32,514 nucleotides of DNA from Thalassovita sp. (GCA_002729595.1 PBYL01000393.1:1-32514), one strand, 5' to 3'; positions 14,528 to 23,668 are shown, counted from the stretch's first letter. Made by a program: numbers and translations. Notes: generated from the sequence alone by a model not told the origin.

Positions 14528-15958
14528 TTATATCAAAATCTCGCAGTTGGGTAAAGCTTCTTTTACTTCGTCTGGAATTTTAAAAAAGGGAAGAATTGTA
14601 TGAATATGATTATTTTCAGCATTAAATCTCAAATCCAATACTTTTAAGTTCTTCAATGCAATTACTTCTGTTGGAAAAGTTGTAAAGAAGTTTCTAGATA
14701 AATCTAGTTTTTCAAGCTTGTGCAATTTTTCAATTGCTTTTGGTAGAGAAGTTAAATGATTAATTGAACAATCTAGCTCAACCAAATCTGTGAATTTGCC
14801 AATCTCCTTTCTCAAAGTTTTCATTTTTACATTATGCAATTGGAGTTTATCTACCTTGTAAAATTCCAAAAAATCATCTGGAAGTTTTGTATTATTACTA
14901 CCACCATAATTTAAGATTTCATCAGAACTCACATCCTTATAATTTTTATATCCGAGAGCTGCTGTCCAATTTAATTGACCATCAGTATACACTAATTCTA
15001 TCGCCTTTTTGCGCCATTCGTTACCTGGCTTTGCATTTTCAATGGTATACCTCAAGCCTTTTTGTATTCTTTTGAATAGCTGAGTTGAAAACTCAAAACA
15101 AATCTCTTGTCCCCACTTCTTTTCTACTTTCTTTAATTTGCTATTAATCTCAAACTCTTTCAGCTTTTGGGGATTCGGTAAACCAGTTAAATCTTTCACC
15201 GCATTCTGCATTTCTGCTGGTGCATTTACTTGTAAAAGTTTTCTAATTTGCGTTCGTATCTTGGCAGTTCCATGCGTTTTTTGCCAATAAAATAAATCTG
15301 GTATTACCGACTTAGGAACTCCACCAGATTTTAAGATTTCTAAAGCAATCAATACATTTTCTTCATCAGATGAGCCTAACAATTCTTTAAGATTATCCAC
15401 CATGCCACCATCTTCAGAATCACTTTCTTCGAGTATTAAAAATCCCGGGTTTTGAGAGTTGTAATAATCTGTAAATTGTACTTCTGAAATGAATTTAGCC
15501 TCAATTTCTCCTTCAACATTTCCAGCCTCTTTTGGCAAGTTACCAATTATAATATGAGTGACTTTATTAGAATATTTCGCAGTATATTTTACACCAATCT
15601 CTTTTGCTTTATCTCTAATTTCAGTTTTCTTCTGAGTAGTTTTTCCCATCACCATTAGCACAGAGTTTTTATCCAATACTTTTTCTGGCGAACCATCTTC
15701 CATATAGTTCATTAACCTTTTCGCCAGTACATCTTGCAAAGATTTATAAGCTATAGCCAAACCTTCTAATGTTTGCTTTTTTGATGTTTCAGGTATATCA
15801 TTTATGGAATTGCTATTTACGATTTCATGGAAAAACCATGTTTTCGATTCGAGTGAGATTCCAGATTTATCAATCGCTAAAAGTAATTGGCTAAAATCTG
15901 ATTCAGAATTAGTAATGCCGTTAAGTGATAGTTCGTATTGAGAGATTTTCGTAGTCAT
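14528..15958 (-). CDS. BRCT-helical-LRR protein, short paralogue
   Basis: 476 residues, cytoplasmic by lack of a signal. About 97-165 looks like a BRCT domain (VLMVMGKTTQKKTEIRDKAK then EIGVKYTAKYSNKVTHIIIG), the phosphopeptide/DNA-end binding fold. About 188-255 is a helical, HEAT-like block (DNLKELLGSSDEENVLIALE). About 370-450 holds leucine-rich repeats (LVELDCSINHLTSLPKAIEK, LEKLDLSRNFFTTFPTEVIA). The same domain order and several identical stretches occur in the C-terminal half of the next gene upstream, including the WFF and helical region before the BRCT, so the two are paralogues. It is 11 bp downstream of that gene. A role as target-recognition or scaffold subunit for the MoxR/VWA machine is inference. 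Confidence 0.65.
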   Translation of the reverse strand: MTTKISQYELSLNGITNSESDFSQLLLAIDKSGISLESKTWFFHEIVNSNSINDIPETSKKQTLEGLAIAYKSLQDVLAKRLMNYMEDGSPEKVLDKNSVLMVMGKTTQKKTEIRDKAKEIGVKYTAKYSNKVTHIIIGNLPKEAGNVEGEIEAKFISEVQFTDYYNSQNPGFLILEESDSEDGGMVDNLKELLGSSDEENVLIALEILKSGGVPKSVIPDLFYWQKTHGTAKIRTQIRKLLQVNAPAEMQNAVKDLTGLPNPQKLKEFEINSKLKKVEKKWGQEICFEFSTQLFKRIQKGLRYTIENAKPGNEWRKKAIELVYTDGQLNWTAALGYKNYKDVSSDEILNYGGSNNTKLPDDFLEFYKVDKLQLHNVKMKTLRKEIGKFTDLVELDCSINHLTSLPKAIEKLHKLEKLDLSRNFFTTFPTEVIALKNLKVLDLRFNAENNHIHTILPFFKIPDEVKEALPNCEILI

Positions 15959-15969
15959 TTTAAGATCTT

Positions 15970-18783
15970 TTAAGTCAATGATTTTTCGTTTTTCAGCACT
16001 CCACCAGAAAAATATTTGCGCTTTAATTTTGGTAGAACGCTCAAATCTGCATTCACCTTTATCGGTTTCTTATTGTAAATATTGATGGTTTTTAGCTGAA
16101 TAAGTTGGGTGATCTCTTCTGGCAATTCTTCTAAGTTATGTGCATCTAATGTTAAGTCGCTTAACCTTTTAAGCTCGAAAATTTCTTTTGGAAACTCTTT
16201 CCCTCTAAAATCTCTAATTACCAATTCTTTTAAGGTAATATGCTGAGCAAGGCTTTTTGGCATTTGCTCAATAGGAGACGTAATATGCAGTCGCTTCAAT
16301 TTTCCTTTAAAAGCTTCTTGATCTATGAAATCTCCTAACTCTTCGAAATTCAATTTGTATCGCAATTGTACATAATGCGGTTTAGTAATTAATTCTGGTT
16401 TTACTCTCTCCTCAATTATCTGCTTTCTTAACTCCGTTTCTACGTTGTTAAACTTTAAAACTTGCGCCCAAAAATTACCCTTTCTCTTATATAATGCCAC
16501 TGCCATTTTGCCTACAAATTCTTCCGAAGCATATTTTAACATCTGATGCAATGGACAATAACTCAAATCGAAGCGAACATTCATGCTCAATAGTTTTTGT
16601 TCACTTTCAGAGATTTTTCCCTTTAAAAAAGATTTATACTTTGTTCTTAAAGCTTTATCTGTACAAGTCTTTGCCACTATGATACATTCTGGAATTACAT
16701 CATCTGGCAAACCTCCATTTTTCATCATTTCCAACGCAACAGCTTCTGTATCTGGATCGGTAGACCATAATAATTGCTTGAGGTTATCTATTAAATCGGT
16801 ATCTGTTTCTTCAGATTTAAGAAATTTTGGTTGATGCTGGTCGACTAAGCTATTCCAATCTAGTTCTCTAAATAAGATGCAATCTTCTTTAAGTTGGAGT
16901 TTTAAATCAGCTTTTTTTGCAAATAATATAGCATCGGCTTCTTCTGGTTTAGAAGTATACTTCATCCCAAAATCCTTAAATGCTTGTTTTATTGAGGTTT
17001 TGGTTTCTTCCGTATTTCCCAGAATAGTTACTTTCTTTCCTTTTAATTTCTCAGGTGAATATTTATCTAATCTAAGTCCATTAGGATTAAACTTATGAAA
17101 ATGCTGCGCGATTAATTGATAAACTAAATCTACAGAGTAACGGAGTGCTTTTAGCGAATTTAGCTTTAATTCTTTGGTTAAAGGATGATTTTGATAATTC
17201 TTAAAAAACCAATAACCAACAGCCACCTTCTCTGCTTCTGCAAATTGTTTCTTTCTCAATACATCGAACAGTAAATACTTATCTTTTATCAACTCATCAA
17301 AAAGACTTTCAAATTCTTTATCTGTGTAAATACCAAATAGCGAAGTTGCAAGAATTAACTCAGGAGCTATGGTTAATTCGGGATTTAACTTTTGAAATCT
17401 TAAAGTTCTTAACTTTGGAAGCAGGTTACCATTCCATTTTATTTCTGAATATTTGGGTGAGTTTTGGATGGCAATTTCTTTCAATGTATAAGCCTGCGTA
17501 GGGATTTTAATTTCACTCAGGTTTATGCAATCAATAAATTTGAGGTTTTCAATATCAGGATGATCTAAAATGAATTCTTCTAAATCAGCATTTCCAGTAA
17601 TAGTTAATTCTATTAATTTTTTATTATTGGAAATATCAACTTTCACTTGGCTATTTTCTCCACTTAAATTGAGTCTTGTAAGTTGTTTAAAAGATGAAAA
17701 ATCCATTTTCCCATTGTCTGAGAACATAGGCCCCCAATAATCTTTTAGCTGCTTGCAATCTAAATCACTAAATTCTCCACCTTTAATATTACTACCTGTT
17801 AAATGAAGCTTTTCTAATACAGGAATTTCCTTCAATTTCTCAGATATGTTGTCGATAGTTGTTCCTGAAAGACTAAGCGATGTTAGTTCTGGAGCTTTGA
17901 GTTCTGGCATTTCTATCAACTTCATTCCTCTAATGCTGAAGTCTTTTACATATGGCAAATTTAGTTTAGTAGGCAGCTGAACCTCATTTTGCGAGCCATT
18001 ACCATATAAGTTTACGATGCTTAATATTCTACTTTTAAATAAAGACTCATGTATATTTTGTAAGAGTGAATTATTAGTAAAATTTAGTCTTTTAAGCTTC
18101 GGGAAAGTCAAATCTTCTTGTATTCTGTTAAGCTTGGTATAAGAAACAAGCAAGGCTTCAAGCTTTGTTAATTGACCTAAATTTTCTGGCAATGAGGTTA
18201 ATTCTCTAATACATAATTCTAGAATTTCTAGATTATGTAAATCAACAATTTTATCTAAATCCTGGATGCTATCAGCAGTTATTTTTAATTTGCTCAAACT
18301 AGCTAAAGGCTGATTATTCGCTCCAAAACTGAAATTAGTTTTAATTTTATCCCAAGTGGATTTTGTTGAACTATTTAGAGCAAGTTTGGCATTTTTAGTT
18401 TGAATTGCTAATTCTTCTAGATTTGAACAACCATTACATATATTACCGAAATCACTTACATTTTGGGCATTAAATCTCAGATATTGAAGGGTAGATTGCA
18501 CCTTTTCGAAGCTAGGTAAAACCTCTTCTTTGTATCCTTTAATATCTAAAAACTCTAGGTCTTCTGTGTATAAAAATATGTCTTCTAAAAACTTTTTCTG
18601 ATCTTCTAGTTTGCTGTAAGCCTTTTTGCCAAAATCAATTTCTATCGCTTTGAGCTGCTTTAAAGCCAATTTGGCAAAATGAGGATCAAATGGTTTTCTA
18701 ATAACTGCACCATCATATTTAGAACTTTCTGAGCCACTCCACGACCAAGCATAATTGTAATCTATAATACTTTTAAAATTCAT
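15970..18783 (-). CDS. Large LRR-BRCT-helical-LRR protein
   Basis: 937 residues, no signal peptide. Residues ~95-475 are leucine-rich repeats (LEILELCIRELTSLPENLGQ, LEKLHLTGSNIKGGE, LTRLNLSGENS). A helical region (~490-575) is followed by a BRCT-like domain (~580-650, KLKGKKVTILGNTEETKTSI then KPEEADAILFAKK), a HEAT-like helical block (~664-735, DNLKQLLWSTDPDTEAVALE), another helical stretch, and a second LRR set (~825-925, LSDLTLDAHNLEELPEEITQ). Residues ~480-937 correspond to the whole of the 476-residue protein encoded next. LRRs normally bind proteins and BRCT domains bind phosphoproteins or DNA ends. The gene starts 4 bp after the MoxR gene ends, so translation is probably coupled. I know of no characterised protein with this architecture; function is unknown. 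Confidence 0.7.
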   Translation of the reverse strand: MNFKSIIDYNYAWSWSGSESSKYDGAVIRKPFDPHFAKLALKQLKAIEIDFGKKAYSKLEDQKKFLEDIFLYTEDLEFLDIKGYKEEVLPSFEKVQSTLQYLRFNAQNVSDFGNICNGCSNLEELAIQTKNAKLALNSSTKSTWDKIKTNFSFGANNQPLASLSKLKITADSIQDLDKIVDLHNLEILELCIRELTSLPENLGQLTKLEALLVSYTKLNRIQEDLTFPKLKRLNFTNNSLLQNIHESLFKSRILSIVNLYGNGSQNEVQLPTKLNLPYVKDFSIRGMKLIEMPELKAPELTSLSLSGTTIDNISEKLKEIPVLEKLHLTGSNIKGGEFSDLDCKQLKDYWGPMFSDNGKMDFSSFKQLTRLNLSGENSQVKVDISNNKKLIELTITGNADLEEFILDHPDIENLKFIDCINLSEIKIPTQAYTLKEIAIQNSPKYSEIKWNGNLLPKLRTLRFQKLNPELTIAPELILATSLFGIYTDKEFESLFDELIKDKYLLFDVLRKKQFAEAEKVAVGYWFFKNYQNHPLTKELKLNSLKALRYSVDLVYQLIAQHFHKFNPNGLRLDKYSPEKLKGKKVTILGNTEETKTSIKQAFKDFGMKYTSKPEEADAILFAKKADLKLQLKEDCILFRELDWNSLVDQHQPKFLKSEETDTDLIDNLKQLLWSTDPDTEAVALEMMKNGGLPDDVIPECIIVAKTCTDKALRTKYKSFLKGKISESEQKLLSMNVRFDLSYCPLHQMLKYASEEFVGKMAVALYKRKGNFWAQVLKFNNVETELRKQIIEERVKPELITKPHYVQLRYKLNFEELGDFIDQEAFKGKLKRLHITSPIEQMPKSLAQHITLKELVIRDFRGKEFPKEIFELKRLSDLTLDAHNLEELPEEITQLIQLKTINIYNKKPIKVNADLSVLPKLKRKYFSGGVLKNEKSLT

Positions 18784-18787
18784 ATTT

Positions 18788-19900
18788 CTACATTTTTTGT
18801 AATAACATTTTACTAATCTCTACATCTGCCATCACCATTTTTAAAGAGGCATTTTTAGACTTAGTTAAGTCTTGTAGCATAGTAAGTCGGATGTCGTTTG
18901 GAAGGAAATCCAGTTTAATAAAATCCTGTAAATTTTTGAGTTGGTTTTTATCTAGCTTGATGTTATTTAAAATCAAGTAGTTGACCATACGTGTGCAAAG
19001 TGTTGCCAAAATATCTACTCTCAAAGTCTCCTTCTTAACCATATTGGCAATAGGTGTTTTTACTTTATTCTTAAAGTTTTCAGCATTGAGAATATCTTCT
19101 GGGGAAATTAATTTACTTAGATTCTGTCTGATAAAAGAGATGAATGAGATTGTTGTGCTTTCATCGAGACAAGAGTCAGCTAGCATTTGGACTAATCCCA
19201 CATTTTCTTCGAGGTCTTTAATAGTGGAAATACTTTCAAAAAACTGAACAAGTGTTCTTGGAGTGGTTCTATTACCTTCAACAGTTTCTGGATAAGTAAG
19301 AACGAAGTTGATTCCTCTTTCATCAATTCCGTTTTGTTCTGCCCAAAGTGCCCAATCCTTCGCATCAAATCGCAAAGTAATATGCATCATTCTAGTAAGC
19401 ATGGCATCATCCATAGGTGTTACAGAATAATCACCACCATCAGGATTGGCTGTTAATGCAATTTGCCAGCCTTTGGGCAACTTCCAGCTCACCAATTCAA
19501 AGTTTTGGAGTAATTGCATTATCCCTCTCAAAATTCTATCATCTGCACGATTTACATCATCTATCAATAAAATACCCGGACCTTCTTCTGTTGGAACCCA
19601 TTCTGGTGCTCTAAAAACTGTTTTGCCATTTTCTACAGTTGGCATACCCACTAAATCTCCCATTTCTTCAAACTGTGCTGGCGCAATATAAGCCCATTTG
19701 TAATCCTGTTTTTTAGCAATTTGCTCAACAATCTCAGTTTTGCCTATACCATGTCTCCCCCAGATACAAATTGGCGATTGTTTCTTTTCATGCTCTTCTG
19801 CCTTTCGGTTGCTATCTAAAATGTGCGTTACAAATTCTTCTACTTCTGTTGCTTTGGTTTTAGTTCCGTAGTATAAGTAATGATGTTGTTCCTGAGCCAT
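18788..19900 (-). CDS. MoxR-type AAA+ ATPase
   Basis: 370 residues. Walker A is GRHGIGKT (48-55), Walker B GILLIDDVNRAD (109-120), sensor 1 is Asn152 in ALTANPDGGDYSV, and an arginine-finger candidate is Arg170 in DAMLTRMMHI. The insertion and LIDDVNRAD signature put it in the MoxR/AAA_5 branch. A C-terminal helical region (~200-370) follows. MoxR ATPases act with VWA-domain partners as chaperones that insert cofactors or remodel protein complexes, the best known pair being RavA-ViaA. Here the VWA partner is encoded 46 bp upstream and the LRR-BRCT protein 4 bp downstream, all on the same strand. All catalytic residues are intact. The client is unknown. Confidence 0.9.
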   Translation of the reverse strand: MAQEQHHYLYYGTKTKATEVEEFVTHILDSNRKAEEHEKKQSPICIWGRHGIGKTEIVEQIAKKQDYKWAYIAPAQFEEMGDLVGMPTVENGKTVFRAPEWVPTEEGPGILLIDDVNRADDRILRGIMQLLQNFELVSWKLPKGWQIALTANPDGGDYSVTPMDDAMLTRMMHITLRFDAKDWALWAEQNGIDERGINFVLTYPETVEGNRTTPRTLVQFFESISTIKDLEENVGLVQMLADSCLDESTTISFISFIRQNLSKLISPEDILNAENFKNKVKTPIANMVKKETLRVDILATLCTRMVNYLILNNIKLDKNQLKNLQDFIKLDFLPNDIRLTMLQDLTKSKNASLKMVMADVEISKMLLQKM

Positions 19901-19946
19901 TTTATATCTAATGTTTAGTTTTTTTAATGTTGAAAGAGATATATTT

Positions 19947-21197
19947 CTATTGCATTTTTACTTTTCTGCCGGGTAGAAACTCCCATTTATTTTCTTCAAT
20001 TCCATTTTGAGAAATCATCCATAATATGGGGCATCTACTTTTTATTGTTGGAGCAAAAGCACAACCATCTGTAAAATAGACCAGCGCATCTGGTTGATAT
20101 TTTTCATTGGCAAACTCTATAGGTGCATTAAAATGAGTTCCTCCTCTACCACTTACTATTTGGGGAGGTTTGCCTCTATATGGATAATGATTATGAATTG
20201 CAACATCACACTCAACCACATATATCTCAGCACCTTGTCGCCAGATATGGTATATTTCTCCAAAAAAATCTTTGAGTTCAGGTATAGAAACACTACCAGA
20301 AGTATCGATTGCAATAAGCATTTTCTGCTTTCTTTTTACCTTTATTCCGGGAGTTACTCCATAGCGTTTTGAAGGTCGCTGAATGGTATTTTTTAAGTAT
20401 GTTCTATTACTAGAAGCACTAAATAAGCGAAGAATTCGACGCCAGTCTACATTAGGTTTTAGAGATTCTATAAGCTCTCCCAAATACTGTTGTAAACCAG
20501 CTGGTAAACTTCCCAGACCTTTGTCTTTCAGTTTGATTCTATCAACAGTTTGTACTATAATTTCATTGATAGTTCTATTCAAAACTTTTTGCTCGGCTTC
20601 ACTTAATTTTTCTACTTCTTTCCAAGTCTCATGTCTCCAGAGCTCATCTAAATCTGTTTTTGATAGGTCATCTTCAGTAATCTGATCAGGTTTGCCTTCG
20701 CCATCATTTGTCGAAACCTCTTTTTTTACTGTAGAATTACCATCCAGTATTTTCTTAAGGATATTATAGTAGTAACCTGCATCTTTATCTTTTTCTAGTT
20801 TTATCTGGTATCTCTCTTCTAAATACCAAAACCTCTCTAGGGTTATCGCTCCATCTGGCAACTGATATTTCGAAATATATTGATTTACCACAATGTCTGC
20901 GGCTATATTATAAAGGCGTTTGTTTGAAAACTCCTTCATCATAAACAAATGCTTCAATACTATATGGAGTAATTCATGCTTAATCAAGCCATATCGTTTA
21001 TCTGCATTCGGTAAGTCTTGCCAAAAGTTAGGGTTTACTAAAAGCTTAACCATTTGCTTATTTACCAAAGCAACTGCTGCTGTAGGAATGCTTTCCGTAA
21101 CTTCTTTTAACATCCCTGTAAAAAAATGCCCGTAAAATGGTTCTTTAAGTATTAATTGAATGCTTGTTTTTGATACTTCATTTAATATTTCTGCCAT
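19947..21197 (-). CDS. DUF2201 protein: zincin-like domain plus VWA domain
   Basis: 416 residues, soluble. The N-terminal half (~1-150) is the putative metallopeptidase domain of DUF2201, with HELLH at 74-78 and a further His83 (HExxHxxxxH), followed by NIAADIVVNQ. A charged, variable linker (~155-200) leads to a VWA domain (~290-416) with an intact MIDAS metal site: DTSGS (298-302), Thr354 in GRGGTHF, and Asp377 in FTDG. DUF2201 proteins are regularly encoded next to MoxR ATPases, as here. The zincin may cleave a client, or may be a fold used only for binding; the sequence alone cannot decide, but the HExxH is complete. It is the first gene of the operon. Confidence 0.88.
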   Translation of the reverse strand: MAEILNEVSKTSIQLILKEPFYGHFFTGMLKEVTESIPTAAVALVNKQMVKLLVNPNFWQDLPNADKRYGLIKHELLHIVLKHLFMMKEFSNKRLYNIAADIVVNQYISKYQLPDGAITLERFWYLEERYQIKLEKDKDAGYYYNILKKILDGNSTVKKEVSTNDGEGKPDQITEDDLSKTDLDELWRHETWKEVEKLSEAEQKVLNRTINEIIVQTVDRIKLKDKGLGSLPAGLQQYLGELIESLKPNVDWRRILRLFSASSNRTYLKNTIQRPSKRYGVTPGIKVKRKQKMLIAIDTSGSVSIPELKDFFGEIYHIWRQGAEIYVVECDVAIHNHYPYRGKPPQIVSGRGGTHFNAPIEFANEKYQPDALVYFTDGCAFAPTIKSRCPILWMISQNGIEENKWEFLPGRKVKMQ

Positions 21198-21717
21198 ATT
21201 GCTTTACTTCTTCAATTCAGCTTAAGTAGATATTATTTAATTCTTCTCTACCGGATTAAATTATCTGTACCTGTATATATCGTGTTAATTAAGGCTCAAA
21301 AGCATGTTTTTTCAAACTAATTGTTAACGTTTGTTTATGATTTTTACTGCCTTAACTAGAAATTTTAATGTAATAATATCGGGGTAGATCGTAAGAGAAT
21401 TACGGAGATAGAATAAATTTTTACTTATGAAGAATATTTTTTCTATTGAGGAAATTGCAAAAAAATCTATGCTTGAATAAGTATTTTTTCAGAATAGATA
21501 TTTCTATATCAAGAATTTACTTTTATTAAGACTATATACAAATAATGCAAATTTTATGGCTTTTAGGCTAAAGAAATTTTGAATTAAAGCATGAATTTGA
21601 ACTAGCAATTCAAAATATTATTAATTAACTAACAATAATAGGGTATTTTTCATTCCGTTATACCTTCAAATTCGATCTTTTAATAAATCTTAATTATTAA
21701 ATTTTAACCTAACATTT
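21198..21717. other. Divergent AT-rich intergenic region
   Basis: About 520 bp between the VWA operon (minus strand) and a STAS-like gene (plus strand). I find no coding frame, no clear hairpin terminator and no exact promoter match; TTAGTTTG on the minus strand near 21311-21318 is a 7 of 8 match to the -7 element and could serve the operon. The length leaves room for regulation that I cannot identify. Confidence 0.35.
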
Positions 21718-22158
21718 ATGAAAGTATTTGAAATAAAAAATGGGATTATCGAATATGATGAGGCTACACCATGTGTAATTGCAAAGTTTACTGGATTTAT
21801 GCCGAGTGAAGATTTTAGGGTATTCTTGCTTCAAGGTCTTGATTTTCTAGTTAACGAAATGAATAAAACTGGTAAAGAAATTCTTTGGTTAGCTGATACC
21901 AGATCTCACTCTGTACAATCTGCAGAAGATACTAAATGGGTGAGTCAAGAATGGAACCCCAAAGCGTTCAAAAATGGTCTTAGACATGTAGCTTTTGTAT
22001 TACCAGAAAAGATCTTCGGTCAAATGGCAATTAATAACTATGCTAAAGAAAATGACCAGAGTAAAGAAAATCAGATGAAAATTAAAATGTTTAATAGTCC
22101 ACTAAAAGCAAAAAACTGGTTTAAAGAAATTAAAAAACTAGATTCAGTTAATATTTAA
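21718..22158 (+). CDS. STAS/SpoIIAA-like small cytoplasmic protein
   Basis: 146 residues, no signal or membrane segment. The pattern (MKVFEIKNGIIEYDEATPCV then VIAKFTGFMPSEDFRVFLLQ, and LWLADTRSHSVQSAEDTKWV in the middle) has the alternating strand-helix order of the STAS/SpoIIAA-like fold seen in many Bacteroidota proteins of unknown role, which may bind lipids or act in signalling. The conserved-looking DTR sits where STAS proteins have the loop before helix 2. It is 55 bp upstream of a methyltransferase gene on the same strand; co-transcription is possible. The fold assignment is tentative and no function is known. Confidence 0.5.
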   Translation: MKVFEIKNGIIEYDEATPCVIAKFTGFMPSEDFRVFLLQGLDFLVNEMNKTGKEILWLADTRSHSVQSAEDTKWVSQEWNPKAFKNGLRHVAFVLPEKIFGQMAINNYAKENDQSKENQMKIKMFNSPLKAKNWFKEIKKLDSVNI

Positions 22159-22213
22159 TTTTCAAAAATCATTTTCAATTCTAGCTCAAACATCACTATA
22201 ACTTCTAGGCATA

Positions 22214-22924
22214 ATGGATAATCCAACGATTGCGACCGAAAATAAAAGAGGATTTACTTACAAACTTTCCAAATATGGAAAAGCCTTTGTTTCTTTTGCC
22301 GAACAAGATAAGAAAGTGATGGATATTGGAGCTGCTTATGGAGTAGCCACAATACCTGCCCTTAAAAAAGGTGCTAGCGTTGTGGCTTTCGACTTGCAAG
22401 AATCGCATCTTAAAACTTTATATAGCAATACTCCTATTGAATTAAGAAAGAAGCTAGAATTAGTTAGTGCTAAATTTCCCTATATCGATTTTGAACCTAC
22501 TTCTTTTGATGCTATTTACGTTAGCCAAGTATTTCCATTTTTAAGTGGAGAAGAAATAACTATGGCGATTGAAAAGCTTAGTTGTTGGTTAAAAAAAGAT
22601 GGTAAATTATTTATAGTTTCTTTTTCACCATATCTCGATTATGTAAAAAGCTATCTGCCAGAGTTTGAAAGAAAGAGAAAAGCTGGCAAAGCATGGCCCG
22701 GATATGTTGAAAATTTGAGTCAATACAGCAATGATGAAAGCATAGCAATAAATCTTCCTAACAACGTGCATCACATAGATGAAAAAGATATAAGCTTGCT
22801 GCTCTTTAAAAATGGATTTATGATTGAAAAGCTTGAATACTTTGGTTGTGAGGCTGATGAATTGCCCAAAGGTATTAAATGTGATGGCAGAGAAAGACTC
22901 GGTATAATTGCCAGAAAACTCTGA
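22214..22924 (+). CDS. Class I SAM-dependent methyltransferase
   Basis: 236 residues. SAM-binding motif I is VMDIGAAYGVATIPALKKGA (about 36-55), the acidic end of strand 2 is VVAFDLQ, and post-motif strands are FDAIYVSQVFPFLSG and LKKDGKLFIVSFSPY, all in the class I Rossmann order. The C-terminal part (DEKDISLLLFKNGFMIEKLE) is typical of small-molecule methyltransferases, but no residue pattern identifies the substrate. MDNPTIATENKRGFTYKLSK at the start resembles other uncharacterised Bacteroidota members. Probably a free-standing gene or second gene after the STAS-like protein. Confidence 0.8.
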   Translation: MDNPTIATENKRGFTYKLSKYGKAFVSFAEQDKKVMDIGAAYGVATIPALKKGASVVAFDLQESHLKTLYSNTPIELRKKLELVSAKFPYIDFEPTSFDAIYVSQVFPFLSGEEITMAIEKLSCWLKKDGKLFIVSFSPYLDYVKSYLPEFERKRKAGKAWPGYVENLSQYSNDESIAINLPNNVHHIDEKDISLLLFKNGFMIEKLEYFGCEADELPKGIKCDGRERLGIIARKL

Positions 22925-23023
22925 AATAATCATAATTTATTGACAAACTACCACAAACTACTAAACTCTTCAATTCACAGATTAATGTTATTTAAAAGCT
23001 ATTAATAGCAAAGTCTTATTTAT

Positions 23024-23599
23024 ATGAATTGGCGATATTTACAAATAAACGAATTAAATAATATCCCTTACAAAGAGCTAAACTGGCTTACGAGACCGTA
23101 CATTCTTTCAAAAGCTATAAAGAATGTATCAACAAGTTTTAAAGTTCATTTGCTTTCTCAAGGTAATGGAAACCTTATTCCAGATGACTTATTAGATTCC
23201 AATAATAATAGTTCTGATAAAGGTTTTATTAGACAAGTTTTTTTATGTGGAAATGATGAACCATGGGTATACGCTAGAGTTGCAATTCCGAATGAAACAT
23301 TAATAAATCACAGTAATTTCTTTAATGATCTAGACACAAGACCTATCGGTGAAACATTTTTGTATAATAATCCGAAAGTCTCTAGAAGTTTATTTCAAGT
23401 AAGATCTTTTACCATGGCAGATGAAATTTATCGATTAGCATTATGCTCAGATGGTAAAAAAACAAAACCTGAAAAGCTTTGGGGAAGAAGATCCATATTT
23501 TATTTAGAAGAATCCCCCTTTACCATTACAGAAGTTTTTCTAAAAGAAATCCCACTTTATACGCCAATTACTGATTCATCACAACCATCAGATTTCTAG
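23024..23599 (+). CDS. ubiC: Chorismate--pyruvate lyase homologue (UbiC-like)
   Basis: 191 residues, matching the UbiC fold in length. Key blocks are present: GFIRQVFLCG with Arg70 (E. coli Arg76), PWVYARVAIP (80-89), DTRPIGETFLY (Gly109), LWGRRSIFYLE (152-162) and TEVFL with Glu170 (E. coli Glu155 in EIFLP). UbiC converts chorismate to 4-hydroxybenzoate and pyruvate for ubiquinone synthesis. Bacteroidota generally use menaquinone, so 4-hydroxybenzoate here would more likely feed a pigment, siderophore or other aromatic product, or the family member may have drifted in function. No other quinone or aryl-polyene genes are in this window. No signal peptide, so cytoplasmic. Confidence 0.78.
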   Translation: MNWRYLQINELNNIPYKELNWLTRPYILSKAIKNVSTSFKVHLLSQGNGNLIPDDLLDSNNNSSDKGFIRQVFLCGNDEPWVYARVAIPNETLINHSNFFNDLDTRPIGETFLYNNPKVSRSLFQVRSFTMADEIYRLALCSDGKKTKPEKLWGRRSIFYLEESPFTITEVFLKEIPLYTPITDSSQPSDF

Positions 23600-23668
23600 T
23601 TTAAAGTTATGTGCTAAACATACTCCTAAACTAAGATCATCTGCATATCTAAATTTTAAAAAATCAGT

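Noticed and set aside
14528-18783. WGR domain in the LRR proteins
   Set aside because: WGR domains are common near MoxR genes in similar genomes, but I could not find the W-G-R signature in either protein; the recognisable domain is BRCT-like.
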